A stretch of 64,000 nucleotides of DNA from Delphinapterus leucas (GCF_002288925.2 NW_022098066.1:80774695-80838694); one strand, 5' to 3'. Positions 1-12,170 are shown, numbered from the stretch's first letter. A program made the numbers and translations. The notes: generated by a model not told the origin, from the sequence alone.

Positions 1-700
1 TAGATAGGCTCAGAGGATATGCATTCATGACAGTGTGTGCTCCTAGGAAGGGAGAGAAAGGAATGGAACAGGGGCTGGGAGTAAGGACAAAGTGTTCTTC
101 CATTTTTTTCCCAGTGTTTATTTAAAAAAAATAGAAACTAGCAATTGTCACGATGGTACAAATGTCCTTGTTATATTACCCTTTGTGCTCTCCTGCATTA
201 AAAAAGAAGGAAGTCTCTGCTCTCAAAAAACCCACATTCTAGTAAGGGAGGCAGATATGTGCACAGTCATAACGTAAAATGATACGGGTTTTACTGTTGA
301 CCGCATCTCTCCCTGCATCTTATGTCCCTGCCTCACGGGCAGATGCTGATTGAAGAAAGAGTGGAAGGAATTCTTTGCCCATGTCTCTTGTTTGTCAACC
401 TTCTATCTACACAGTGGCCACACCTCCACCTCCTCAGAAGAGCAAAGCTCTCTTGCTTAGGTTTCTTCCCCTTTTCACATTCTCTTCTCAGTACGTCCTT
501 CACCAGTCTGAAGAACTTGCTCCTTTTTCTCGGGCTGAGGGAAAGATTCTGATCCTTTCTCTTCTGTACTAGAGCAAATGACCCACTTTCCTTTGACCTG
601 CTTTTCCAGATTGTTCCGTCAATCCTATCTCTCCCCCTCCAGTTTTCAATCCCTTCCTGCCCTCTCCTCTCTATCCCATTTCACAAAAGCATAGCTATCT
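1..700. other. Unassigned intronic sequence
   Basis: No gene or confidently named repeat is seen. The stretch from about 400 to 700 is pyrimidine-rich and may be a worn outer part of the L2 that follows. Confidence 0.4.
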
Positions 701-1868
701 TCACCTAATCCCAGTCTCCCCGCTAACCATTTTCCATAGGATCTTCTTTTCTTCATAGTCAAACTCCCCAAACATGGGACCTAGCGCTTGAGGCCCTGGA
801 TCCTGATAAGCCACAGTATTGCTCCCACCTCCCTCCCTCACCTCCACCACCATTCACTCTATTGAAACTGCATCCTTTAGGATCACTAATTGTGTCCTCA
901 TCACCAAATATGGTTGCCTTGCTCTGTTCTCCCTAGATCTCCATAGGTGGGGACTTCAAATGCCATTTCGTGCCCTTCTCCCTGGACTGATTTCCATGAC
1001 ACAACACTGTTCTCATTCTGTCTTTATTTCTGTGGCTGTTTCTTCTCTGACCATCAGGCTCTTTGCTTTCTTTCTACCTCATAAATGAGGACCTTTAGAT
1101 AGTCCATAGAATTCTATGCTCAACCTTCTGTTCTTCTCCTGGCACATTCTCTCTATTGGATATTCTAGGTCCTCCCACAGCATCCACTCCACTTCTCTAC
1201 TACAGTCCTTAAGTCGATGTCTCCAACCATGGACTGTGAGTTATAGTCTATGGACTTCCTGATGAATTTCTACTTTGATGTTCTACCATCATCTCATACT
1301 CAGAATGTCTGAAAGCTGAGTTCTTTACCTCTCTGTATACGCTAAAAACAAAACAAACAAAATCCTATCACAAACAATAAAAATCATCCAAATTCATTTA
1401 ACTGAATTTGTCAGTTTCTGAGACTTTCCATTTTTCCCAGTCATCATGCTTCAAATCCTCCCTCATTCTCCTTTTGTATATGCAATTGCAGTTACTTTCT
1501 TTCTAGAATTTCTTGGATCTGTCACTTCCTTTTTATTCTCATGGTGATTCGGCTAGTTCAACCTATAACCACCTCAAACCTAGACCACTGAAAATACCTT
1601 CTACAGGGTCTATTCGAGCCTCCAGCTTCTTCCATCTCTAACCTATTAATTTTTTCTAAGACATCAGTTTAATCATTTCACGCTTCCCTCACAGAAAGTA
1701 TTTTAATTGTCTAACTCATAGACTCTAATGGGATAAGTCCAAACTCTATCTTACTAGAATTCAAAATCCTTTACGTTCTCTTCCCCACATATTTTAAACA
1801 CCGTATCTCCCACTATTTCTAAACTCTCACAGCTCTCAAATTGTTCTACGTAAGTTCTTGAGTCTTAA
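700..1868 (+). mobile_element. L2 LINE remnant (reverse transcriptase part to near 3' end)
   Basis: This follows the order of the L2 open reading frame in sense orientation: the 'ctaaggtcactaat...' block near 870, the 'aaagctgagtt' block near 1312, and the 'gggataagtccaaactc' block near 1730. It is heavily mutated with many stops and indels. L2 was active before the placental radiation, so this copy is ancient. It lies antisense to SPAG17. Confidence 0.65.
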
Positions 1869-1869
1869 T

Positions 1870-1975
1870 TTTGCCATGTAAATGGGAATAATATTTTTAG
1901 AGCTGTTGTGAGGATGAACCATGATAGTGTGCGTAAAGCACCTAATCCAGTGCCTAGGGAGTGGTTAATTATGTA
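1870..1975 (+). mobile_element. MIR SINE fragment
   Basis: It retains the MIR 3' pattern: 'aatgggaataat', then 'gttgtgaggatgaa', then 'aaagcaccta..ccagtgccta'. It directly follows the L2. Confidence 0.6.
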
Positions 1976-2081
1976 TCACAAATATGTCATGTGTTTTCTC
2001 AGCTCTCTGTTTGCTCAGCATGGTCCTTTTATACAGAATTCCTTGCTTCCAGGTGAAATTCCTGCTTCATCTGTGGCTCTT

Positions 2082-2119
2082 TGCTGGGCTGAGATGTGGC
2101 TAAACATCTCAGCCCAGCA
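2082..2119. repeat. Perfect 16-bp stem hairpin with 6-nt loop
   Basis: The arm tgctgggctgagatgt (2082-2097) is followed by the loop ggctaa and its exact reverse complement (2104-2119). All 16 pairs are Watson-Crick and a G-T pair extends the stem by one. It does not match a repeat family I recognise. Confidence 0.9.
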
Positions 2120-2204
2120 GTGACCACTGTGCCCTCTGCTTGCAAACTCATTATCAGTACTATACTAGTAACATAGTACTTACATTGAGGTCATGATATT
2201 AGTG

Positions 2205-2391
2205 TGGGTCTTCAGCTTTAGTGTGCATGAGAATCATGTTTGTTAACGTACAAATCGAAGTACAAACTACGCTCCACCCCGAGTTTCTGATTCAGTAAGT
2301 CTACGGTGGGGCCTGGGAATTTGCATTTCTTATAAGTTCCCAGGCGATGCTGTTGCTTCTGGTCCAGGGATTACACTTTTAGAATCACGGT
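2205..2391 (+). mobile_element. MER5A-type hAT-Charlie DNA transposon
   Basis: The sequence follows the MER5A pattern: 'agctttagtgtgcatgagaatca', 'gtttctgattcagtaagtct', 'gtggggcctgggaatttgcat', 'agttcccaggcgatgctg', and a closing 'tttagaatcacgg'. This is a non-autonomous element with no coding capacity, old and slightly diverged. Confidence 0.85.
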
Positions 2392-2445
2392 TGTCTATGT
2401 TTTCTCTGATTAGCTCTATGTCTATGTTTTCTCTGATTAGCTCTA
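2392..2445. repeat. Perfect tandem duplication of 27 bp
   Basis: A 27-bp unit starting 'tgtctatgttttctctga' occurs at 2392-2418 and again without change at 2419-2445. The exact identity points to a recent slippage or duplication event at the edge of the MER5A. Confidence 0.95.
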
Positions 2446-4140
2446 GGTGGCAGGAATGCTGTATTGTTCCTTTTTCCATTGACCCATCCTCCCCTTTCTA
2501 TACATCCCAGGTAGTACATAGGGCAGTAGTTTAATACAAAAGGAACAAATGTTTTTCAACTGAATTTAATTACTTACTGAAGCTATGGTCAAACTCCATA
2601 TTTACTAGCTGGTTGTACTCAGTCTTAAACCATTTCCAATATTTAAAAATCTACTAAAGGACAATGTCTTAGTGATGTCAGGTAAAGAATATATTATTTG
2701 TATATAAAAACCACATTAGATATAGATATAGCCTCAAGCTTCAATTCTTCGTTAGTAGAGAGGTATATGGACTCTAGGAATTTAATAAAGGAACTTATTT
2801 CTATTTTCCTTTGGAATGCATTTTTAAAGTTATACTTTGGGATGTGCCCATCTTACATTCTGGAAATTCATAATGCTTTAAATAATTCCCCTATGAAAGT
2901 ATGTTTCTGTGTCAAGGACCACTCTCTGCCTCCTCTGAAGCCTAGAGATGGACTGGCAGTGAGGGGGATTAGAAGGAAGGTGTCCATACCAAAACAGGAC
3001 AGAGGAAGAAAAATAGGGAGAACTTTCAGAAGACATTAAAAGGGTAATTTTGTCCCCACATCTGGGGAAGATAATGGTTGGCAACTTAGTAATTGCTATT
3101 CTCCCCCTGGCTCACCCATGACTCAACTGCTACTGGGCTAAAGATACATTACAGAAGGAAGCTCCAGCTCCACAGCTGACCATGTTTAGGGCTTGGAATT
3201 GACCAGTGGGGTACGTCTACTATAGACTTACATAAGGAAGATCTAGGAAGGCGTCCATCTTTCCTAGTTTGATTTTATTTTAATCCCACTTTCTCCAGCC
3301 CAAACTGAACAATTCAAGATGAACAATCTTTCCTACTGAATTCATTTAAAACATTTAAATACAGTTCTTTTGTTTCAAGGTGCTTGTTCGTTTGACCAAA
3401 AATTTTCATCGACCAAACTAAGTTGGATAATTTTAAAGACTTTTTCTAGCAGCTAAAATTCAAAGTAGAGAGGAAACTTTCAACCTCCTCGATTTTGGAG
3501 GAACACTGGCTTCTATAAAATAAGACTAATTAGAGATGCTGATGAGGTCAACATGGAGATAAAGCTAAAGAAAAAATGCTGCCAAGGAGGCTGAGAACAA
3601 ACTTCCAGTGAAGCCACCAAGAGGCTCTTTGTGTGGTATACGCTGTGTAAGATGAGAGAATTTCCTCAGCTGCTTTGAAGACAGTACTGATGAGGGTATA
3701 GCCAGAGGTCCAGTTCCCATATGGACTTCACGTGACCCCAAATTCTGCTCCACACGGCCAAAATCTTTGGCCTCTAGACATGATTGCTCTTAATTACTGA
3801 ACACAAGAGGGACTAAGCAAAAAAACTTTCTTCAGAAAAACAGATCATCATTGCTTTAAATATGTTTTAAAGCGTATACCCTTCTGAGCAAAAGTGACAT
3901 CTTCATCACAAAGAATAAAATAACACATTCACAGTTATTTCCATCTCAAAGGTTGAAAATATGGTCCTAATAAATCATTTTTCCACAAACATTTTCCTAG
4001 GTTGGTGCTAACTTTATAAGATATGCATGACAAGTTAAACAATAAACATTCTCTAATGCTTCACCTTTATGATTACAGTAGCAACTGTGAATAATGAAAC
4101 GCTTTCTATCCTTGCTCAGCCATCTAAATACTTGATGTGA
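2446..4140. other. Unassigned intronic sequence
   Basis: AT-rich single-copy-looking DNA. No exon, RNA gene or named repeat recognised. Confidence 0.45.
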
Positions 4141-4182
4141 AGACAGAGGTAGCTGACATAATGGAAAAGAATATGAGAAAGA

Positions 4183-4217
<35 letters not shown>

Positions 4218-4309
4218 CAACGGAGTCACTTTGCTGTATAGCAGTAATTAACACAACATTGTAAATCAACTATACTTCAATAAAAAATTCAAAAAAAAGA
4301 CAGAGGCAG
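4141..4309 (+). mobile_element. Very short L1 3'-end insertion with target duplication and (TG)n
   Basis: About 145 bp of L1 3' UTR ('tcactttgctgtatagcag', 'acacaacattgtaaatcaac', then an A-tail ending at 4298) lies between a duplicated target, agacagaggtag (4141-4152) and agacagaggcag (4298-4309), 11 of 12 matching. A (TG)n microsatellite at 4184-4214 sits inside the insert. Confidence 0.85.
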
Positions 4310-4834
4310 TTGAAGTCAATATTCCTAACCTTTAACTAGTTTAACCAAAACTCAACTATTAAATACATATATGGAGTCACAGACAGTCTTAGAGATCCCA
4401 TGATTTTTCATTGGTGCTTATATAATTTGGGGGATTTCCTCTCCATTTCTATTCAATATATCCTGTCTGTACCACCCAAGACCACACACTATAGTCATAT
4501 TTAGCAGAAAACACAATAAGAACAACACAAAGAATCATGATTGTGAGGGGTGAGGACAAGAGGAAGCCAGGAAACAAATTATTTAATTTTAGAAAGCATT
4601 TCACAAGTTTACATACCAAAAACATTGAGTTACCATGGAAGCAGAGGAAATGTTTTGTCACAGAGAACTGGCTAAAAAACAAAGGCGAAGTTAAGCAGAC
4701 ATCTCTCTGGATGGAGAAGTGTTAACAGCAGGGAGCCCTGGGAGCCTTCCTTGCATATGTCTTATTTAACTGCCTTTATACACAATACGTAAATAGTTAC
4801 AGTGAAACACAAACTTTCAGAATTTAATGTTAGG

Positions 4835-5000
4835 CGATCTCTTCCATTGCCATTTAGTCCAATTCCTTCATTTTGCAGATGGGGGTAAAAAATCTATGAC
4901 ATGGAGACTTGGTCAAGGTGACACAGCTAGCAAGAAGCATGTCCTGATTCCTAGACAATGGGCCTTCGTCTGCCACCCTGCCTTGGCTTCACTGGCAGAT
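4835..5000 (-). mobile_element. MIR-family SINE fragment, antisense
   Basis: The order 'cattttgcagatgggg', 'gacatggagacttggtcaaggtgacacagctagcaag' is the reverse of the MIR core and tail. It is diverged and the boundaries are approximate. Confidence 0.55.
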
Positions 5001-5154
5001 GTTGTGACAATGACATTCTGCCAAGGGGACAATTAAACACTGCAGGGAGATTTCACAAAGCCTTCTGAGTTGAGCAAGCATGTGTGTCAGATGAGATTCA
5101 GTGTGGAAAATATAAGTAAATGCATTGAAGAAAACATAATCTAAACTCCAGTCG

Positions 5155-5331
5155 GAAGTTTAGAGGCTTTATATGACCCAGCAATCCCACTCCTGGGCAT
5201 ATATCCAGAGAAAACTCTAATTTGAAAAGACACGTGCACCCCAATGTTCATTGCAGCACTATTTACAATAGCCAAGACATGGAAGCAATCTAAATGTCCA
5301 TTGACAGAATAATGGATAAAGAAGATGTGGC

Positions 5332-5362
<31 letters not shown>

Positions 5363-5847
5363 ATACTACTATATTAGTAGAATACTACTCAGCCATAAAA
5401 AGAATGAAATAATGCCATTTGCAGCAACATGGATGGACCTAGGGATTATCATATTAAGTGAAGTAAGTCAGAGAAAGACAAATACCGTATGATATTACTT
5501 GTATGTAGAATCTAAAATACGATGCAAATGAACTTATTTACAAAACAGAAACAGACTCACAGACATAGAAAACAAACTTGTGGTTACCAAAGGGGAAAAG
5601 GGGTGGAGGAGGGATACTTTAGGAGTTTGGAGTTAGCAGATACACACTACTATATATAAAATAAACAACAAGGTCCTACTACACAGCATGGGGAACTATA
5701 TTCAATATCCTGTAGTGAACCATAATGGAAAAGAATATGAAAAAGAATATAGATATATAACTGAATCACTTTGCTGTACACCAGAAACTAACACAACATT
5801 GTAAATCAACTATGCTTCAATTTAAAAAAAAGAAGTTTAGAAGCTTT
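5155..5847 (+). mobile_element. 5'-truncated L1 (660 bp) with 16-bp target duplication
   Basis: The insert at 5171-5831 carries the end of L1 ORF2 ('ccagcaatcccactcctggg', 'gcagcaacatggatggacct') and the 3' UTR, ending in an A-rich tail. The target duplication gaagtttagaggcttt (5155-5170) and gaagtttagaagcttt (5832-5847) matches at 15 of 16. An (AT)n(AG)n microsatellite at about 5331-5362 interrupts the ORF2 remnant. It has no coding capacity. Confidence 0.9.
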
Positions 5848-6189
5848 GATGATCAGTTACAGGAAAGGTGCCTGTATGTCATGCTTCCCCATAGCCATCA
5901 GCTTAACGTGCTGCGGTTCCATTGAAATGCCTTGGCTCACCAGATGTAGAAAAAAGTGGGAACAAAATAGAAAACATTGCCCTACAACTGTACAAAACCA
6001 GAGGGTCTAAGTACTTGGAAAGTTGTGTTGAGTTTTAGGCATAAAACCTAAAAAGAGATTGAATAGCTGGAAAGAGTCACAAAATGGCAAATAAACTGGT
6101 TATAGGAAAAGAGGGACTTCAATGGGAGGACTGACTGAAAGAAATTTAGGAGAGAGAGGGGAAACTATTACTATACAGTAATATAGTAC

Positions 6190-6405
6190 CGAGTACAGCC
6201 ACAACTACTGAGCCCACGTGCCACAACTACTGAAGCCTGCACACCTAGAGCCCGTGCTCCGCAACAAGAGAAGCCACCACAGTGAGAAGCCCGCACACCG
6301 CAACGAGGGGGAGCCCCCGCTCGCTGCAACTAGAGAAAGCCCGTGTGCAGCAGTGAAGATCCAATGCAGCCAAAAATAAATTAATTGATTAATTAAAAAA
6401 TAAAA
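6190..6405 (+). mobile_element. CHR-type SINE, long form, 5'-truncated
   Basis: It begins in the body ('ccacaactactgagccc') and lacks the tRNA-like head. It continues through 'agagaagccaccac' and 'gtgcagcagtgaagatcc' to an A/T-rich tail of 'aattaatt' units. Confidence 0.85.
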
Positions 6406-6499
6406 GATAACAATCACTGAAGTAATTTAGTGGAAGGAGAAAAGTCAGTAGGGACCAGAATAATGTGATTAAGCTCCCTTCTGGAAGATATAAGGGAGG

Positions 6500-6760
6500 G
6501 TTTTAATGAGGGTTTTAATGAGGATGGAGGCAGGGAGATCTTCAGGCCAGGAAACTACATGGGAAAAGTCAGTATGTGCCTGGGGATACTACAGAGACCA
6601 CTCAACTGGAGTAAAGGAAGATAAAGACGGATGGGCAGAGAAAGACCAAATTAGGCAGGGCCATGAAAGCCAGGCAGAACATCTTGCATTTTATCTTGTG
6701 GGTAACTGGGAGCCAATGACGGTTTCTATGGCTAGAGCTGAAACATGGTCAACATTCACC
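6500..6760 (+). mobile_element. Old mammalian interspersed repeat, family not named
   Basis: The segment containing 'gcagggccatgaaagccagg', 'cattttatcttgtgggtaac' and 'gggagccaatga' resembles a widespread old mammalian repeat that I cannot name with certainty. Related pieces seem to occur near 8110, 47180 and 52270. Confidence 0.4.
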
Positions 6761-6770
6761 ATTTCTTAAC

Positions 6771-8109
6771 ATTTCCCTAGTATGTTGCCAAACTCATACT
6801 GGCAACACTTACGTTTTACTTGTATTTAATATTTTTCATTTGCTATAAAAACAATCACGTATACCATCTAGGTAGATATTTTGACATGAGAACTCCCTTT
6901 GGTTCCAAACTCATTCAAATAATACATTTTTGTCTAAAAAGAGAAATTATAATGTGAGGTTATGAAAAGTCCATTTCCCTCTTAACATTCTTCCTAGCAG
7001 CTCAGTTGTTTTCATTGGCCTTTATTAAAACAACCTTTGTGTGAACTGGCAATCTGTTTGGTAAATATCAATGAAAGCATATTTCAGAAAATATAGTAAT
7101 AAAATCCAAGCCAATTTCAGAAATATGCTTGCTGCCAGACATCAGTCTTCAGCTCATGAGGATTTCCAGTAAGTCTTACACATTAACATGAGAAATAGCT
7201 TACTGTTTAAGATCAAAAAAGTTGAAAAATTCTTCACTGCCTCAAACGTTATTCAGGGGGTCTGTCCATAAAATGTATTTCTCTTTTGATAAACTGCATT
7301 TATAATGGTTTCAAGTACTTCAATTCAATTGAACATTTTTCCTCCCAAACCTACTGAGACTGCTTATTATCATTCTAGTATCTATATACTTTACGACTTT
7401 AAGAGGTCTGGAGTATTAATAATTTAAGCAATACCTATCTGGAACCCTTATCTACTTTCCAAACCTTTATAAGATAGAAGCTTTGTTCAAGACCCCAAGG
7501 AAATTCTGTTACTATTTTTCAAGTGTGCACAACTCAGCTATTGTCACTAAGCTACATTTAATAAGAGAAACATATTATTCCTCAGCTGAAGTCTAATGAG
7601 GAGGAGAAACTGCTAACTATATGTTCTAAAGAGCATTCACTTAAATGCCTCCTGGTTGGCAGATAAAATACCTCTGTGAAGTGAAATGGAATCATTGCAT
7701 AGTTCTTTTGGGGGTACTGTTACAATCAGCCTATATATGTGCTATGATGGTTTTTTGTATAAATGTTTTCTGTCCCTTCCTCTTCTCTTAGAAAACATCT
7801 CCTCAGTCTTAGCTGTCCTGGTTTCTACAATAAAGGTTTCTTCATATTTCAAAGTAAATCAGTGAATTAATTTCGTATAGAGTTTGAGTGTGGTTCTGTG
7901 TGCCTATAAACGTGCTGGTCATTGGGGAGTAGATATAAGGAGGATAATATATGATTTTTCTGTGAAGCAGCTTACATTACATCAATACTTGTGCTCTATA
8001 AAACATGAAATGATAGCAAATAATTCAAGGCATTCTCACAACCAAGGACTGAGTTGTAAAAGACACAGCCTAGATCCAAGGTGGGGGAAGATAAATGTGG
8101 GTTAGGGTA
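6771..8109. other. Unassigned intronic sequence
   Basis: AT-rich, no recognised exon, RNA gene or repeat. Confidence 0.45.
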
Positions 8110-8234
8110 TTTAGGAAAGCTCACTGCAAGGCGTGGCTTTATGAGAGCCTCGAAGAATGGGCCTGACAAGGGGAGGGAAGGTGGAAATTCATTTCAAGCA
8201 AAGAGACTAATATGAGTGAAAAAGCAGGATGCAG

Positions 8235-8475
8235 GGAGTGAACTCTCTTATTGAAGGGTTATTAGATGCCAGATGTGATAAAATATTTATGAAATGAAAT
8301 AAATATCATTTACTCCTCACAGCAAATCTTTGAGGTGGATATTATTATCTCCATATGACAAAAGGAGAACGAGGCTCAGAGAAGGTAAGACATTTGCTCT
8401 AGGTCACCCATTAGGCCTTTCAAAATCAGGATTCGACACCTAGGTCTACCTGGCCCCAGAGCTGGGGCTTTCTCC
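8235..8475 (-). mobile_element. MIR SINE, antisense
   Basis: It reads as the reverse of MIR: 'ctcctcacagcaaatctttgaggtgga', 'ttattatctccatatgacaaaagg', 'gaggctcagagaaggtaag', 'taggtcacccatta', 'aggattcgacacctag'. The region 8110-8230 just before it resembles the unnamed old repeat noted at 6500-6760. Confidence 0.75.
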
Positions 8476-8570
8476 AGCAGCTCATTGCCTCCTTTGTGTG
8501 TCTATGCTTCAAGGAAGAGAATGTCTTGTCTCTAGCAATTCAATGTGATGGTTAAATGGAGGCCAGCTTA

Positions 8571-8900
8571 GGGCTTCCCTGGTGGCGTAGTGGCTAAGAA
8601 TCTGCCTGCCAATGCAGGGGACACGGGTTTGATCCCTGGTCCGGGAAGATCCCACATGCCGCAGAGCAACTAAGCCCAGGTGCCACAACTACTGAGCCTG
8701 AACTCTAGAGCCTGTGAGCCACAACTACTGAGCCCGTGTGCCACAACTACTGAAGCCCGCGTGCCTAGAGCCCATACTCCAGAACAAGAGAAGCCACCGC
8801 AATGAGAAGCCCGCGCACCGCAAAGAGTAGCCTCCGCTCGCCACAACTATAGAAAGCCCGTGCATCAACAAAGACCCAACATGGCCAAAAAAAAAAAAAA
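8571..8900 (+). mobile_element. CHR-type SINE, long form, full length
   Basis: The head is 'gggcttccctggtggcgtag', a B-box-like 'ggtttgatccc' lies near 8627, the body repeats 'ccacaactactgagcc' units, and a run of about 14 A closes it. It is transcribed by polymerase III in its active form and mobilised by L1. No clear target duplication was found. Confidence 0.9.
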
Positions 8901-9779
8901 GGAATCATTATTTAAAAATATGTGGATATTTATATTAAAGAAGAGTTGAAGGCTTAATCAAGAAGCAAAATCTTAATGATAAATATAAGGCAAATGACAA
9001 TGAGTATCCATTCCCTTAAGCTGGGTATTAGGGACCTGAAATCATCATTACAAAATGAAATCAGTGAATTGGAATAGTGAGGCTGGCTGGGTTAGGGAAT
9101 GTGTAGATTGCCAAAATTTTTTTTCTGTTTTTTTTTTTTTTTTTTAACATTCTCTATGGTGGGTCACAGTAAGAGAATGAAATAATTGCTGTGCCAATAG
9201 TTGGTCTCACAAGTTATGGCTGCCTTCTTGCTACACCTAAAAAGGAGAACTTAAACTTCGAACAAATGAAAAGAAATAACCATCTTGGATAATTTGAAAA
9301 TATGGAAGTACTTAAGAATTAAAACTAACAAAATCCCAAACCAAATCAACTCAAACAAACTTTGGAGAACCCTCAAATTCTGAAGAACATATTTGGGGCA
9401 AAAGTCTATAATACCTTAAAGAAAAAGAAAAGGGTTTGTATCTGGCTTCTCAATATTCACTATACTGGTATCATGCTGTCACTTAACACAGATAACATTG
9501 TGAGGATTTTCCCCACTGTGTTTACACAAAAGTCTTGATCATAACACAAGATTCCATTTGAAACACGTAGCTCACTCATTTTGAAGCCACGTGACAATCT
9601 GTAGGCTTCTAAAAGGAATAGCTATGCTGTTTGAACAATTTTGGTAAATTTTCCTAAATTTTCATGAGCAAAGCTTCTACTAATCTCCCCTTCCCCAGCA
9701 TCACCTGCTATGTAGGTTTGTAAGAAATGGAAAAAATCAGAGTTGATTACAAAATCTCTCAGACCACAGTAAGATCAGC
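8901..9779. other. Unassigned intronic sequence
   Basis: No gene recognised. It contains a T-rich tract at about 9117-9146, possibly the tail of an unrecognised antisense retroposon. Confidence 0.4.
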
Positions 9780-11465
9780 AAGATGGCCAACTAGAAAGCT
9801 CTAGGCCCTCTGTCCTTCACAGAAACATTAGAAAAACAACCAGAGATTGACTAAAATAACTTTATAGGAGCTCTGAAACCAGGCAAGGATCTAAAGCAAC
9901 CGAATGAATGCCCAATCAATAAAAAGCCACATTCAATATGGTAGGAAATTTTGTGGCACTTCTACTCTCCCTTGCCCCACCCTTTCTCTGGAGAAAGGAC
10001 AATCTTTTCAATAATTCGTGCTGGGAAAACTGTATATTTACATGCAAAAGAATGAAGTTGGACTCTTACCTCATACCATAAATAAAAAGTAACTAAAAAT
10101 GGACCAAAGACCTAAATGGAAGGCAGAAAACTCTTAGTGGAAAACATAAGGTAAAATCTTCATGACTCTGGGTTTGGCAATGATTTCTTTGATATGACAC
10201 CAAATGCATAGGCAACAAAAGAAAACTTAAACTGAACTTCATCAAAATTAAAAACTTTGTACATCACAGTACACAAAGAGTAAAAAGGCAGGACTTCCCT
10301 GGTGGTGCAGTGGTTGGGAATCTGTCTGCCAATGCAGGGGATGCGGGTTCGTGCCCCGGTCCGGGAGGATCCCACATGCCGCGGAGCGGCTGGGCCCTTG
10401 AGCCATGGCCGCTGAGCCTACGCGTCCGGAGCCTGTGCTCCACAACAGGAGAGGCCACAACAGTGAGAGGCCCGCGTAGCGCAAAAAAAAAAAAAAAAAA
10501 GAGTAAAAAGGCAACCCATGAAATAGGATAAAATATTTGCAAACCATGTATCTGATAAGGGATTAATACCCGGAATATATTAAAAAAAAAAACCTCAACA
10601 ATTTAACAATAAAAAACCAAGCAACTTGACTAAAAATGGGCAAAAGAAGATACACAAATGGCCTAAAAGTACATAAAAAGATGTTCAACATCAAAAATAA
10701 TCAGGGAAATGCAAATCAAAACCACAATGAAATACTACTTCACACCCATTAGGATGGCTGTTATATATAAGTATATAAATAAAAAACACAGACTGTTAAA
10801 AGCATTTGGTGAGGATGTGGAGAAACTAGTGGGAATATAAAAATGTTATAGCTGCTATGGAAAATGGTATGGCTGTTTCTCAAAAAATTAAAAATAAAAT
10901 TACCATATGATTTGGCAATTCTACTTGTGGATATACACTCAAAAAATTGAAAGCAGGGACTCAAACAGATTCTTGCACACTCATATTAATAGCAGCATTA
11001 TTCACAATAGCCAAGAGTTGGAAGCAACCCAAATGGCCATCAACGAATGAATGAATAAAATGTGGTCTATACAGACAATGAAATATTATTCAGCCTTAAA
11101 AACAAGGAAATTCCAATACATGCTACAACCCGAATGAAGCTTGAGGACATTATGCTAAGTGAAATAAGCCAGTCATAAGAAGACAAATACTGTATGATTA
11201 CATTTACATGAGGCACCTAGAGTAGTCAAATTTGTAGACACAGAAAGTAGAATGGGGGTTGCCAGGTGCTGGGGGGAGGGAGGTGGGGAAACTAGTTAAT
11301 GGATGTATTTTCAGCTGGGGAAGATGAAAGAGTTTTGAAGATGGAAGGTGGTGATGGTTGCACAACGATGTGAAGATACTTAATGCCACCGAATAGTATA
11401 TTTTAAAATGTTTAAAATGGTAAATTTCATGTTCTGTATATTTTACCACAGTAAAAAATACAAAT
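9780..11465 (+). mobile_element. Old L1M element, internally deleted, carrying a SINE
   Basis: 9780-9990 resembles an L1 5' end ('agatcagcaagatggccaac'). From about 9994 the sequence jumps to the ORF2 C-terminal half ('caatcttttcaataattcgt', 'atggaccaaagacctaaatg') and runs to a 3' UTR ending near 11465. Most of the element is thus deleted, or two fragments are juxtaposed. It is full of stops and has no function as a gene. Confidence 0.75.
10275..10513 (+). mobile_element. CHR-type SINE, short form, perfect 16-bp target duplication
   Basis: The insert 10291-10497 begins 'ggacttccctggtggtgcag', has the B box 'ggttcgtgccc', and ends in an 18-A tail. The target aaagagtaaaaaggca is duplicated exactly at 10275-10290 and 10498-10513, inside the older L1M. 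The exact flanks imply a young insertion. Confidence 0.95.
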
Positions 11466-11924
11466 AAGAATATCTTAGACCAAAATGTTTCCAGATAGCA
11501 CCTTCTGTCACTGAGCACCTGGGTTAACACATCTTCCTCTCACTGTGGCCAGCAGAGGCTGCCTTGAGAGTTTCATGAAAAGATTTTAATTTCTATGATA
11601 CCACAGTATCTTTAACTTCTTAATGCTGCTAGATATCATAAATGTGTCTATGTCATATAAAGCCCACACTAAGATGCATTTTTATAACCTTGTACCTAAA
11701 TATTTCCTGTATATCTAATTTGAGATGTGATATTTTGCATATATTAATAATACAATATACTCACAAATAATATTATTTATTCACATGTACAATAATAAGC
11801 TAAATATTTGATACATGGATAGCAAAGTTAGTAAATGATCATTTGATGGACAGAATTAATTTATGAGCAATGTACCCCCAGGAGCCGTCTAACCTACATT
11901 TTTCTCTCTCTCAATTTAAGTGTC

Positions 11925-12170
11925 CCAGATTTATTTAAGGCACATGCTGTTCTCCTTTCCTAAAATAATTGTCCTCCTTCCTTCTACCCACTCAAATTCT
12001 ACCTATTCTTTAGAGCTCAGCCAGAAGAAAGTATTTTATAAAGCATTTCCTGGCTATCCCAGCCCACTTTCATCCTCCTAATATCCAGACTCTATATAAT
12101 CATTTAGTGCTTAGTAATAGACTGCCTTGTATTATTTGCTATCATTTTATGTTTTAGAACCAACTAAAAT
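11925..12170 (+). mobile_element. L2 LINE 3' fragment
   Basis: It follows the L2 3' region: 'tcaaattctacctattctttagagctcagcc', 'aaagcatttcctggctatccc', 'tagtgcttagtaatagac'. It is diverged. Confidence 0.6.

Noticed and set aside
2082..2119. microRNA precursor
   Set aside because: The 16-bp stem with a 6-nt loop is too short for a normal precursor, and the flanks do not extend the pairing.
8571..8660. tRNA-like A and B boxes
   Set aside because: They belong to the heads of CHR-type SINEs, not to functional tRNA genes; no complete cloverleaf is formed.
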